DNA from: Trochalopteron elliotii
Lineage: Eukaryota; Chordata; Aves; Passeriformes; Leiothrichidae
Direction of reading: 5' to 3'
Length of the DNA stretch: 64,000 nt
Assembly: GCA_024734555.1 (NCBI GenBank)
Contig: JANPWX010000172.1
Coordinates: 457,973-521,972 of the forward strand
The notes under the pieces are model-generated. The model did not search any database. It was not told where the DNA came from and saw only the letters and a program-made list of their open reading frames with translations. The position numbers and the translations under genes were made by a program. This document shows positions 53,501-59,600 of this stretch, piece after piece. Position 1 is the stretch's first letter. Each line of letters opens with the position of its first letter.

Positions 53501-56500
53501 TATATCGTCTACAAAACAAAGCAGGATCTTAAAACATCTGACAACTCAAACATTAATCTAAGGTATCACATCAGTGATCTAAGTCAATTCAGGCACTATC
53601 CTACTAAAACAAGTTTTATCATTATATTTATGCAAAGCCTGTAAGGAGAGAATATTCCTGTTTACATTTCTGGACTGGTCAATATTCAGCTTGCCTTTGG
53701 AGAAACACTCTTACTTAGTACTGTGTACCAAGAGAGAGGGCAAAATGCTTGTACCACTTTGTCTATAAACAGGAAAATTTAAAACACCACTTGTGGCTAT
53801 TATATGAAACCAGGGTTAGGTCAGAATAACACATTCTGAAGCACGACAGCACAACACACCATCATCACTTATCCAAAATGACAGCAAATAAGTTCATTCT
53901 ATTAAGACTTTTAAAATGGCAAATATTCTACTTTACCTTTCCTCACATTTGCATGCATTTTAAACTGAGTTCATGTCTCCCACAAACTCCCACAACTCTC
54001 CCTAGCTGTAAACTAATATATAAATAAGCCATATTTTTAATTTGGGGGAAGACGTTGTCATGATTGAAATTCTAGGAAATATTTTCTCTACACTTTTTCT
54101 GCATTTGCACGTAGATCCTTCTCTTTTCCTTCTAAAGAGACAAGGATCATACGTATGAGCTGAGTCATCAGGTTTGCTTTAGCCCCAACATTCATAGACT
54201 TCTGCATGAATAGATTTTAGCCTACGACCCTGTATGTTGGTTTTGCATGTGTAACTACAACCATCATTAACATTATTGCTGTTTAATAGTGCACACAAGC
54301 TTCCAGAAGAGGAATTGTGAGACAGTGGACACCTCCATGGCAAGAAAGCCCTGCATCCAGACAGGTGCAACTCAATGTGACATAACTGATGTCTGAAATG
54401 ATGTCCCCTTTCCAGTACAGCAATACACATCTAGTACCAAGCAGCAAAAATCCTAAGGTCTCTGCTTCCACATACAGTACATCCTACTTAAAAAAAACCC
54501 AAAACAAACAAAAAAAAGGAATCTCAGTATTTTCTCCACATTGCCTTTGTCTTGAGTGAGTGACAGAAGAGATAAAAGACCATAAGAAGATCTCCAGTTG
54601 CAGACAAAGAGGCTCATCAGTAAAAGTGGAAGATACTGTGAAGTCTCCTAAAATACTCTCATCTTTCAACCAGCAGGGAAAAAAATATATCTTGAAAGAA
54701 AATCAGTAACCAGACTGATTTTAGGTTCACAACACTATTTAGCACTACTTGCAAATTAACAAGGGAATTGTAAGAACTTCTGTAACTCATACAGAAATAT
54801 GAGAAGAACTTTGCTAGCAGGTAAGGAACAAAATTTTATTTATCAAAAATACATAAAGCTACGCTGCTCTCCATGTCCACCCAGCAAACACTTTGGAATA
54901 GGATTTCACTCCTCAGTCAAAATAGCATCTCTTACAGACACCTCAAAATGCTCTAAGTCCATGATCCTCTGGATACCAACTGCAGACCCTGTTCTGACAG
55001 ATAGGATTGGTGTGTCTAGGGAACCTCCATATCTTTGTAGTTTTATTTCTTACCTTCCTAACTTTTCCCATTTTCTAGAGACCAGGGGAGTTCCATAAGT
55101 TTCATATGTTAAAGTTATGCTTTTAATGTTGACTATTGACAGTACAGGATTTCTGTTCAAACTGACCATATTTAAGGCATTTAAAGAAGACACATCTAAA
55201 TCATTTTATATTACAGATTTCATGGAGGAGATCTAAGTATGAAAAAATATGTTTTATAGATTTTGCTGTTGGGCTTTTCAGACACAGTATGTAATTAAAC
55301 AGTGCTGAAATGCATCACAGAAATTGTTTCAATACCTTTAAAAATTGTTTTAAATGCTCATCTTCATGTAACCAGTCTTTGTAGAGAGAAGTCCACTGAG
55401 ACACCAAATGCAAGACTTTTCTTTTCCTACAGGACACATCAGAGTCGTCTTCTTTCCCTTGGTGGTTCTTAGCACAATAGGTGCAGTAGGTTAAGGTACA
55501 TATAATAAGATCTGAAATAAACTTGAAAATTAACTGCTGGCAAAGACTTTGCAATAATCTCTTTTGCTAATGATAGTTTTTTTTCCCTGGATTGCTCAGT
55601 TTTAAATGTTTTATCCTGTCTGGAGCTTTAGGAGTTTCATAACTTTTGGGAATTAAATTCCCAGTAATAGGAACGTCAATGTGTCCTCTGTGCCAACAGG
55701 ATTTTTTTTCTCTTACATATTAGAGAGGTGAGTCTATAAAAGTAAAATCATTTCAAGCAGAATTATACAATGTTCAGTTATATCTTTTCTGCACAACTGA
55801 GGATGAACCTTTGTCCTGCACACTGATGCCAACATGAATGTCTGTGGGAAGGAGGGCAAAGCACCATTAACAATAACACAACAAACAGGCAAAGGAAGTC
55901 AGTCTCTTTTTGCCTGCACAAATTACACTATCTGCAGAAGAGACACTATTAAAATTAAAAAAAAAAAGGCGAAAGATTATTTCTACCATTTTTCTCTATT
56001 CCTAAGGCAGAAGCACCAAATGTCAGTGATACCCACTTTGTACACTGCTCCTATCTCTTCATGGTTCTTTGTTTTATAGGAAAAAAACTGATGATTTCAC
56101 CACAAAAGTTAGAGATGGGGAAAAGTTTTAAACTAACAAACAAACAAACAAACAAACAAACAAACAAACAAACAAAACTCAGTTCATTTTAATGTTTATT
56201 CAAGTATTGATCCATAGCTTCATAGCTTATGGAAGTCATTAGAAATACATGAAAAGAATTCTTTTATCTCAGAATGAGTTAAGACTTATATCACGTATTA
56301 CATGATAAGGAGCAGAGACTGAAATTCTTTACATTTTCTCCTTGTGTATTCTGTATTGTATTAGGCACATGTAAGTAATCTATGAATTAACATAACCTGG
56401 GGAGGTTTTAACCCTGATTTAAATTCTACCTTGCCACAGTTCATTTATCTTTAAACAAAGCTGACATAAAATTGCATTGTTGCTATGAGTTAGGCATCTG

Positions 56501-56680
56501 TTTCAAAACCAGGCATGTAACTTTGATATAAGGCTCAACAATAGATAAAACTAGGAGTAAATGTGTGACCCCTGTGAAAACAACTTTCAGTAAAAGGATA
56601 TTGCCTCAGGAGTGCCTGGCACAAGTCATCGGTCGTCATGAAAACCGTGTATGTGAGAAGGAAATCATCCAGGAGAGTTT
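23468..56680 (-). CDS. RAPGEF5: RAPGEF5, Rap guanine-nucleotide exchange factor 5; 15 coding exons, 5' part outside the window
   Basis: The product catalyses GDP release from Rap-family small GTPases (M-Ras activity has also been reported), coupling signalling to Rap-dependent adhesion and, in Xenopus work, nuclear beta-catenin entry. It resembles the Epac proteins but lacks their cAMP-binding domains. The joined exons are: complement(56602-56680, 55336-55480, 53411-53508, 52645-52675, 51631-51709, 48494-48643, 45805-45902, 43922-44044, 42554-42732, 39197-39287, 36508-36558, 35352-35439, 32021-32085, 26979-27033, 23468-23586). They give 482 complete codons plus TGA with phase kept at every junction. 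The domains in order are the C-terminal part of RasGEF-N ([20 protein letters not shown]), a linker, a Ras-association/ubiquitin-like segment ([11 protein letters not shown] to [11 protein letters not shown]), and a complete CDC25 catalytic domain (NTWDLALEL through [19 protein letters not shown] and [20 protein letters not shown]) ending HRIEPRA. The family length of about 580 means roughly 97 N-terminal residues lie beyond 64000. Identification is from remembered family sequence; splice sites were read directly. Confidence 0.95.
23587..26978 (-). other. RAPGEF5: RAPGEF5 last intron (3392 bases)
   Basis: GTGAGTAG donor and TGTCTTGCAG acceptor. A/T-rich with small AAT and A-rich tracts (25071-25083, 26237-26270). 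No other feature recognised. Confidence 0.9.
26979..27033 (-). CDS. RAPGEF5: RAPGEF5 exon N: late RasGEF exon
   Basis: It encodes [18 protein letters not shown] plus the first base of Gly. The acceptor is TTTTGTCTTTGCAG and the donor TTTG/GTGAGTAG. The 55-base length makes it frame-critical. Confidence 0.97.
27455..27545 (+). repeat. Possible ancient L2/MIR-like or CR1/L3-like 3' tail
   Basis: The run CATTTGTATAACTGGACTGT, AAGCCTCTTTGTGGCACAGA then AATGCCTACCACACTCAGGC resembles the shared 3' tail of L2/MIR and related old repeats (ACTGTAAGCTCTTTG.GGCAGGGAC ... GTGCCTAGCACA). The match is partial and by memory only. It lies in intron 13 of RAPGEF5 as numbered from the first exon in this window. 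Confidence 0.4.
28620..28668. other. Perfect-stem hairpin in a RAPGEF5 intron
   Basis: CCAATGTATCTGCA (28626-28639) and TGCAGATACATTGG (28647-28660) are exact reverse complements around a 7-base loop, AAGCAAA. After a 2-base bulge (28661-28662) the pairing continues with AGTCAG (28620-28625) against CTGACT (28663-28668). This gives 20 base pairs in 49 bases. Either strand could fold. It may be a small hairpin RNA, a MITE remnant or chance; no family is recognised. Confidence 0.7.
30914..31270 (-). mobile_element. CR1 LINE, 3'-end fragment in RAPGEF5 intron, sense orientation
   Basis: The plus strand begins CATAGAATCACAGAATAAGC then AGCTGGAAGGAATCCACAAG and GATCATCAAGTCCAATTCCT. It continues GTGGGAGCCCATTCCAGTGC and CTCTGGGTGAAGAATCTTTC, ending GTTAAACAGACCAAGTGACC. 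This is a second CR1 subfamily 3' end, 5'-truncated. It is followed at 31285-31345 by an A/C-rich simple tract. The open frames here on both strands are CR1 non-coding sequence. Confidence 0.92.
31285..31350. repeat. A/C-rich low-complexity tract next to CR1
   Basis: Runs of AAACC, AAAAC and CAACAA fill this stretch just past the CR1 copy. It is simple sequence with no coding content. Confidence 0.85.
31600..31642. repeat. Short direct repeat of GATAAACTAGAGAAA
   Basis: The 15-base word occurs at 31600-31614 and again at 31628-31642, a 28-base period, in a RAPGEF5 intron. Confidence 0.8.
32021..32085 (-). CDS. RAPGEF5: RAPGEF5 exon M: catalytic hairpin region
   Basis: It encodes (D)[18 protein letters not shown] then EKL, next to the helical hairpin that opens the nucleotide site in CDC25-type GEFs. 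The acceptor is an A/T-rich tract ending TTTTTCCAG; the donor is CTG/GTGAGCTA. Confidence 0.97.
32087..32205. repeat. A-rich low-complexity block
   Basis: Repeated poly-A and AAAAG runs occur directly upstream of the exon M acceptor. On the coding strand this is a T-rich tract of the sort that serves as a polypyrimidine tract. Confidence 0.75.
33356..33395. repeat. (CCACCT)n-like pyrimidine-rich tract
   Basis: Imperfect CCACCT/CCATCC units in tandem, within a locally GC-rich part of a RAPGEF5 intron. Confidence 0.75.
35352..35439 (-). CDS. RAPGEF5: RAPGEF5 exon L: RasGEF core
   Basis: It encodes [20 protein letters not shown] then IPFMPLLLK. The acceptor is GGTTTTGTAG and the donor AAAG/GTAATGTT. 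It ends with one base (G), which joins AT of the next exon to give Asp. P-F-M-P-L-L-L-K-D is a strongly conserved RasGEF motif. Confidence 0.97.
35440..36507 (-). other. RAPGEF5: RAPGEF5 intron between exons K and L (1068 bases)
   Basis: GTAAGTAT donor and GGTTTTGTAG acceptor. It holds an A/C-rich tract at 35797-35850; nothing else seen. Confidence 0.9.
36508..36558 (-). CDS. RAPGEF5: RAPGEF5 exon K: short RasGEF exon
   Basis: It encodes [17 protein letters not shown], 17 codons in phase 0 at both ends. The acceptor is CCACACTTTAG and the donor ACG/GTAAGTAT. Being a multiple of three it could be skipped without a frameshift, but that would delete a core helix of the catalytic domain. Confidence 0.96.
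36559..39196 (-). other. RAPGEF5: RAPGEF5 intron between exons J and K (2638 bases)
   Basis: GTAAGACA donor and CCACACTTTAG acceptor. It holds the 19-base tandem duplication at 38563-38600. Confidence 0.9.
38563..38600. repeat. Two-copy 19-base tandem duplication
   Basis: GATACTACGACTCAGTGTG is followed directly by GATACTGTGACTCAGTATG, with three differences between the copies. It lies in an intron of RAPGEF5. Confidence 0.85.
39197..39287 (-). CDS. RAPGEF5: RAPGEF5 exon J: RasGEF signature region
   Basis: It encodes (H)[19 protein letters not shown] then [11 protein letters not shown]. The N-x-x-S-x-x-A-I-x-x-G-L run is the classic CDC25-domain signature. The acceptor is TTTTATTCCTCAG and the donor GAG/GTAAGACA. 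It enters with one base and leaves in phase 0. Confidence 0.97.
39288..42553 (-). other. RAPGEF5: RAPGEF5 intron between exons I and J (3266 bases)
   Basis: GTAAGTTAC donor and TTTTATTCCTCAG acceptor. No repeat or gene recognised inside. Confidence 0.9.
42554..42732 (-). CDS. RAPGEF5: RAPGEF5 exon I: CDC25 RasGEF core
   Basis: It encodes [20 protein letters not shown] then [20 protein letters not shown] and [19 protein letters not shown], the helices that hold the GTPase switch region. The acceptor is ATGTCTTCCAG and the donor CA/GTAAGTTAC. CA joins C of the next exon to make His. The opposite strand also carries a 66-codon open frame here, a shadow of this exon. Confidence 0.97.
42733..43921 (-). 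other. RAPGEF5: RAPGEF5 intron between exons H and I (1189 bases)
   Basis: GTAAGAAG donor and ATGTCTTCCAG acceptor; nothing further recognised. Confidence 0.9.
43922..44044 (-). CDS. RAPGEF5: RAPGEF5 exon H: start of the CDC25 RasGEF domain
   Basis: It encodes [20 protein letters not shown] then [20 protein letters not shown] and E. The acceptor is TTCATTTAG and the donor GAG/GTAAGAAG. All 41 codons are in phase 0. The TWDLALEL...DWSLFN.IHE block opens the catalytic domain in this family. Confidence 0.97.
44045..45804 (-). other. RAPGEF5: RAPGEF5 intron between exons G and H (1760 bases)
   Basis: GTAAGGAT donor and TTCATTTAG acceptor. It contains a CT-rich stretch (44281-44309) and a locally GC-richer part (45110-45560) with a 148-codon plus-strand frame that I do not recognise and consider chance. 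Confidence 0.9.
45805..45902 (-). CDS. RAPGEF5: RAPGEF5 exon G: RA segment, second half
   Basis: It encodes (E)[18 protein letters not shown] then [14 protein letters not shown], completing the RA-like domain. The acceptor is CTGTTTTTACAG and the donor TTG/GTAAGGAT. It enters in phase 1 and leaves in phase 0. Confidence 0.96.
45903..48493 (-). other. RAPGEF5: RAPGEF5 intron between exons F and G (2591 bases)
   Basis: GTAAGTAA donor and CTGTTTTTACAG acceptor; no further feature recognised. Confidence 0.9.
48494..48643 (-). CDS. RAPGEF5: RAPGEF5 exon F: Ras-association/ubiquitin-like segment, first half
   Basis: It encodes (I)[18 protein letters not shown] then [20 protein letters not shown] and [11 protein letters not shown]. 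This is the beta-strand and helix core of the RA-like fold of the Repac/Epac group. The acceptor is CTTTGTGCAG and the donor GGTG/GTAAGTAA. The reading frame continues openly into the intron for two codons, so the donor and the next exon fix the border. Confidence 0.96.
48644..51630 (-). other. RAPGEF5: RAPGEF5 intron between exons E and F (2987 bases)
   Basis: GTGAGTAT donor and CTTTGTGCAG acceptor. A short GGAA run sits at about 51466-51481. No gene or clear transposon seen. Confidence 0.9.
51631..51709 (-). CDS. RAPGEF5: RAPGEF5 exon E: linker before the RA segment
   Basis: It encodes [20 protein letters not shown] then MNEAEE. The acceptor is TCCCTCACAG and the donor GAAA/GTGAGTAT. It enters in phase 0 and ends with one base (A), which joins TT of the next exon to make Ile. 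Confidence 0.96.
51710..52644 (-). other. RAPGEF5: RAPGEF5 intron between exons D and E (935 bases)
   Basis: GTAAAACC donor and TCCCTCACAG acceptor; nothing further recognised. Confidence 0.9.
52645..52675 (-). CDS. RAPGEF5: RAPGEF5 exon D: 31-base microexon
   Basis: It encodes only (H)[10 protein letters not shown]. The acceptor is CTTTTTGTTTCAG and the donor AAG/GTAAAA. The length of 31 is not a multiple of three, so skipping it would shift the frame and it is expected to be constitutive. It is recognisable only because both neighbours demand these phases and the family has TVDEYSP at this point. Confidence 0.94.
52676..53410 (-). other. RAPGEF5: RAPGEF5 intron between exons C and D (735 bases)
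   Basis: GTAAGTATT donor and CTTTTTGTTTCAG acceptor; nothing further recognised. Confidence 0.9.
53411..53508 (-). CDS. RAPGEF5: RAPGEF5 exon C: end of RasGEF-N
   Basis: It encodes [20 protein letters not shown] then [12 protein letters not shown], a conserved RAPGEF5 block. The acceptor is TTTGTTTTGTAG and the donor CA/GTAAGTATT. It enters in phase 0 and leaves in phase 2; CA joins C of the next exon to give His. Confidence 0.96.
53509..55335 (-). other. RAPGEF5: RAPGEF5 intron between exons B and C (1827 bases)
   Basis: GTATTGAA donor, weaker than the other GT donors of this gene, and TTTGTTTTGTAG acceptor. An A/C-rich tract lies at 54489-54520. Confidence 0.88.
55336..55480 (-). CDS. RAPGEF5: RAPGEF5 exon B: RasGEF-N C-terminal part
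   Basis: It encodes (H)[20 protein letters not shown] then [20 protein letters not shown] and EHLKQFLK. The exon starts right after an AC intron end (CTACTGCAC), not after AG. This gives [15 protein letters not shown] across the junction, matching the family pattern LLRHYSAKKYQGKEE. The AG acceptor farther upstream (TTTATTTCAG at about 55512-55521) would insert about ten extra residues and needs a weak donor, so it was not chosen. The 3' donor AAG/GTATTG is a poor U2 donor. Confidence 0.92.
55481..55496 (-). promoter_or_regulatory. RAPGEF5: U12-type branch point and AC 3' splice site
   Basis: CCTTAAC (55490-55496) matches the U12 snRNA branch-site consensus. The intron then ends in AC at 55481-55482, ten bases from the presumed branch adenosine. 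It pairs with the ATATCC donor at 56601. Confidence 0.88.
56136..56176. repeat. (AAAC)n microsatellite in the U12-type intron
   Basis: About ten tandem CAAA units run without interruption, ending AAAACTC. On the coding strand this is a (GTTT)n tract. It lies inside the AT-AC intron of RAPGEF5, away from both splice sites. Confidence 0.97.
56592..56601 (-). promoter_or_regulatory. RAPGEF5: U12-type 5' splice site, ATATCCTTTT
   Basis: The sequence follows directly after exon A (CTGAGGCA/). It agrees with the AT-AC minor-intron donor that pairs with U11 and U6atac snRNA. The competing GC (CTGAG/GCAATA) and GT (GAAA/GTTGTT) sites nearby give frames that fit the family worse or not at all. Confidence 0.9.
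56602..56680 (-). CDS. RAPGEF5: RAPGEF5 exon A: RasGEF-N segment, first coding exon in the window
   Basis: The acceptor reads TCTTCCTCTGCAG before AAACTCTCC. The exon starts in phase 1 (AA completes a Glu or Lys codon) and encodes [20 protein letters not shown] then QALLR, a RasGEF-N hallmark. It ends with CA, which joins C of the next exon to make His. The 3' border is not GT but ATATCCTTTT, a minor-spliceosome donor. Extending the frame to a downstream GT would add residues absent from the family (YPFTE), so the AT donor is preferred. Confidence 0.93.
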
Positions 56681-59600
56681 CTGCAGAGGAAGACAAAAAA
56701 AGCCCAAGGTACAATAAATTAACAAGAGCAGGAACTGAGTATCTACTCCTGTTACTGTGCATGGCAGGAACAGGACCTCCGCCCTTAAAAAAAAAAGGCC
56801 CAAAGAATACAAAATACATAAACCTTTAAGTTTCAAAAAGGTAACAATGTGTTGCCATTGCAGAGATCAATCCCTTTATTTAACAAGTACATCCTCAACT
56901 CCCAAAGCATCAACAGGCACAAGTATGCACAAAATAATTCATCATAGTTGACGAGCCATTAAGGAAGAGTCCTTATAACAAACCCTGGTTAGCTCAGCAG
57001 CACACAAAGCAGCCTTTCCACACATTAGCTTGTTCTGGAACTTCAGAAGAATAGCTTTCAGCAATAAGAGAAAAAACTAAATAAGAGAAAAAACATGATT
57101 GCCATGAACTGGTTTCTATCAGTGTTACAAAAGCAGGCTGAAGGTACTTGATAAGAGACCATCCCTACACTTTAAGCTGTAGCACCTCAGGTTGTCAGGA
57201 CAAATGGCCAGTTTCAGATTTCAGTGTAACTTTTTCATTCCTCATTCCCATGTCACACTATTTTCAGGATTTTTCCAAACCTTTACTGCACACATCACTG
57301 AGGTGAAAGCACTGGGTTTGCTCTTGGGTAACAGGGCTCAAGGTAATCTCATGGTGGTCTTCAAAAACCCAGTGGCAAAATGGAGATAAGACCAAGCCAG
57401 ACTTTCCCTGGAGGTGTACTACAAAATGGTATGGGGCAACCATCAGAGATGACAACAAAAGAAAATTTGTCTAGATTAAGGTACTTATTTTTCCCTAATG
57501 TGAGAAGGCCCAATGTGACAGGTTACCTGCACAGTCTCCAACATCACTATATTCAGAGCTTGCCTGTGCATATCTATGAGCATCCTGACCTTACTGAAGC
57601 TGCTTCCAGCATGGGTTGAAGCCGATGGTTTCACAGCTCCCTTCCAAATGAAATTATTACAAATTTTTTAAACAAATTTGATTCCAATTTTAGTAAACTA
57701 CTCATGCACAATACATGATCTAGAGTATTTGGTTCACACAACAAAATCTTTTTTTTCATGCAAACAGATAATGCAACTGGTCTTTGTAACCACAAAAAAA
57801 AAAAGTTTCTGTTTCTCTAGTTTTGTTGTTTTTTTTTTTTCCAAACGGTAAGATTTTCCTCAAGTTTTGACGGATTCCTTTGGACTGTATTTCTTTTAAT
57901 TTCAGCAAATACACTGTGTTCTCTTTAACAAGAGAACAGCTCTGTTTTTTTCAGATAAGAATGGAAACATGGACAGAGGCTGAACAATAACAGAAGTGAT
58001 TTCAGTTATGTTGTAGAGCAAAAATATTTTACCAGTATAACTAGCTGGTATTAGTTAGCACCAATTATACTAAGATTTAAGTGGTAGATTTACAACTGCG
58101 AACACTAAGGACCAAACCATTTCTTTCACAGGAGAAAGACAAACCGGATCCCTGATTCCTGTATCCTGATTTTCTCCCTATTTGCTTGTCATCTGTTCTG
58201 GTCCAAGCTAGTGCTTTTGTACAAGTGTGCAATGGAGAACATCCCAGCAGCTTTCCACAGCAAGACTGCAATTTCACAATAATTTAGACCAATTTCCAGT
58301 ACAGCTGCTTTGGACCTTATCAGTGAATTATTGATCCCATACCTGTGGTGCACAATGGCAATGAGAATTCATCCATATATCATTCACAGACAGGTGTCAT
58401 GTGGATGAACACAGATGGATAGCTAATGACATCCCACCCTGCGAGCATGGGATTCAAAATACCTCCAGTGTCTTTTAAAAAAATTAAAATAAGTCTATCT
58501 AGCTCAACACATTTAACACTGCTGGTCTAGAAAGAGTCCTGATCTAAGGACGCATAGGTTAAAGCCTTTGCACTCAGAAACAAAACAATTAAATTCTTTA
58601 TTCTACCCAACATTGTTAAAAATGGTGGAAAGTATTATCTCTGCATAAAAAGAGTATTTTGTCTCAGTAAACGAAAAGACATGGTGAACAGCTTGTTCTC
58701 TATCTGAAAGGTCATCTATTCATTCTCTTGCACGTCTTTTGGATGGCACAATGAGGCTATTAAAGTTGGAGGTTTCACAAACATTTATTTGGAAACAGCT
58801 GAGCTTGGAGTCAACAAACACATTTTAATTCTTTATTGAACTATGTGACTGTGCAGTGATCCTCACAAAGTCAAAGAGACATTTACACCAGATTATTTCC
58901 CTAATTTCCTACTCTGTGTAGGTGATACCTGAATTTCAGCAAAATGTACCGATGTGTCCAGAAAAGAAATTAACTCCTAGTTGAAGCAAAAGGGCAATAC
59001 TATCAACCAACTTCTTAAATTGTTCAAAAGAACGTAACTTTATCATAATAACCAGTGTTTAAAAAACTACTTATATGTTTATTTTTATTACCTGGTAATC
59101 TGTTTTCCAGATGTCAATTCTTCCAGCATCCCAAAGTGTTGGGATGGAAAGAAAGACTGGTTTTACTGTAACGTCAGTTTCTTGCTTTTGTGTTCTATTT
59201 TCTTACAAGAACAATGTTACAGACATTACTAATGCAATTCTCACTCAAAAAAATCCACCCCACAACAAACCAAAGAGTGATGGAAAGTCTGGAACTGTGC
59301 GTTTGTTCAGATAACTTGCAATTAAAATTAAATTGCAACTTGCAATTTTAAGTCCTCTGTTCATCTCCATCTCCACGTCCTTCCATTCACAGTGTCTGGT
59401 TTCTAACAGCCCCACCAAAACAAGGTATACCACTCAGCCCACTTAAAGTTGCACATACATATATATAGTGATTTCTTTTATCCTCTAAATGCAGAAGAAA
59501 TGTTAAAAAGAAAAGTTAATAAATTATGTTTCCTACAGCTTGTGTATAGGCTAAATTTCTTCAAATTGCCTCTGAACATGTTTAGAAATTTAAACCCTGG

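Larger units (their letters stand above)
55481..56601 (-). other. RAPGEF5: Minor-spliceosome (U12-type) AT-AC intron of RAPGEF5
   Basis: This 1121-base intron starts ATATCCTTTT (56592-56601) and ends CTACTGCAC at 55481. A CCTTAAC branch-point motif lies at 55490-55496, about 10 bases from the end. The U12 consensus is ATATCCTT at the donor, TCCTTAAC near the end and a branch-to-end distance of about 10-20 bases, so the match is close. There is no polypyrimidine tract and no AG at the end, as expected for this class. Splicing here makes CA+C = His and restores LLRHY.AK, the family sequence. The interior holds an (AAAC)n microsatellite and no open coding signal. Confidence 0.9.

Noticed and set aside
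55336..55511. Alternative exon B beginning after TTTATTTCAG with exon A extended to a GAAA/GTTGTT donor.
   Set aside because: Phase is compatible, but it inserts residues ([16 protein letters not shown]) not present in the family and uses a poor donor. The AT-AC junction gives the exact family pattern.
59312..59350. Hairpin TTGCAATT/AATTGCAA plus a repeated ACTTGCAATT.
   Set aside because: An 8-base stem in A/T-rich DNA is expected by chance several times in a window of this size.
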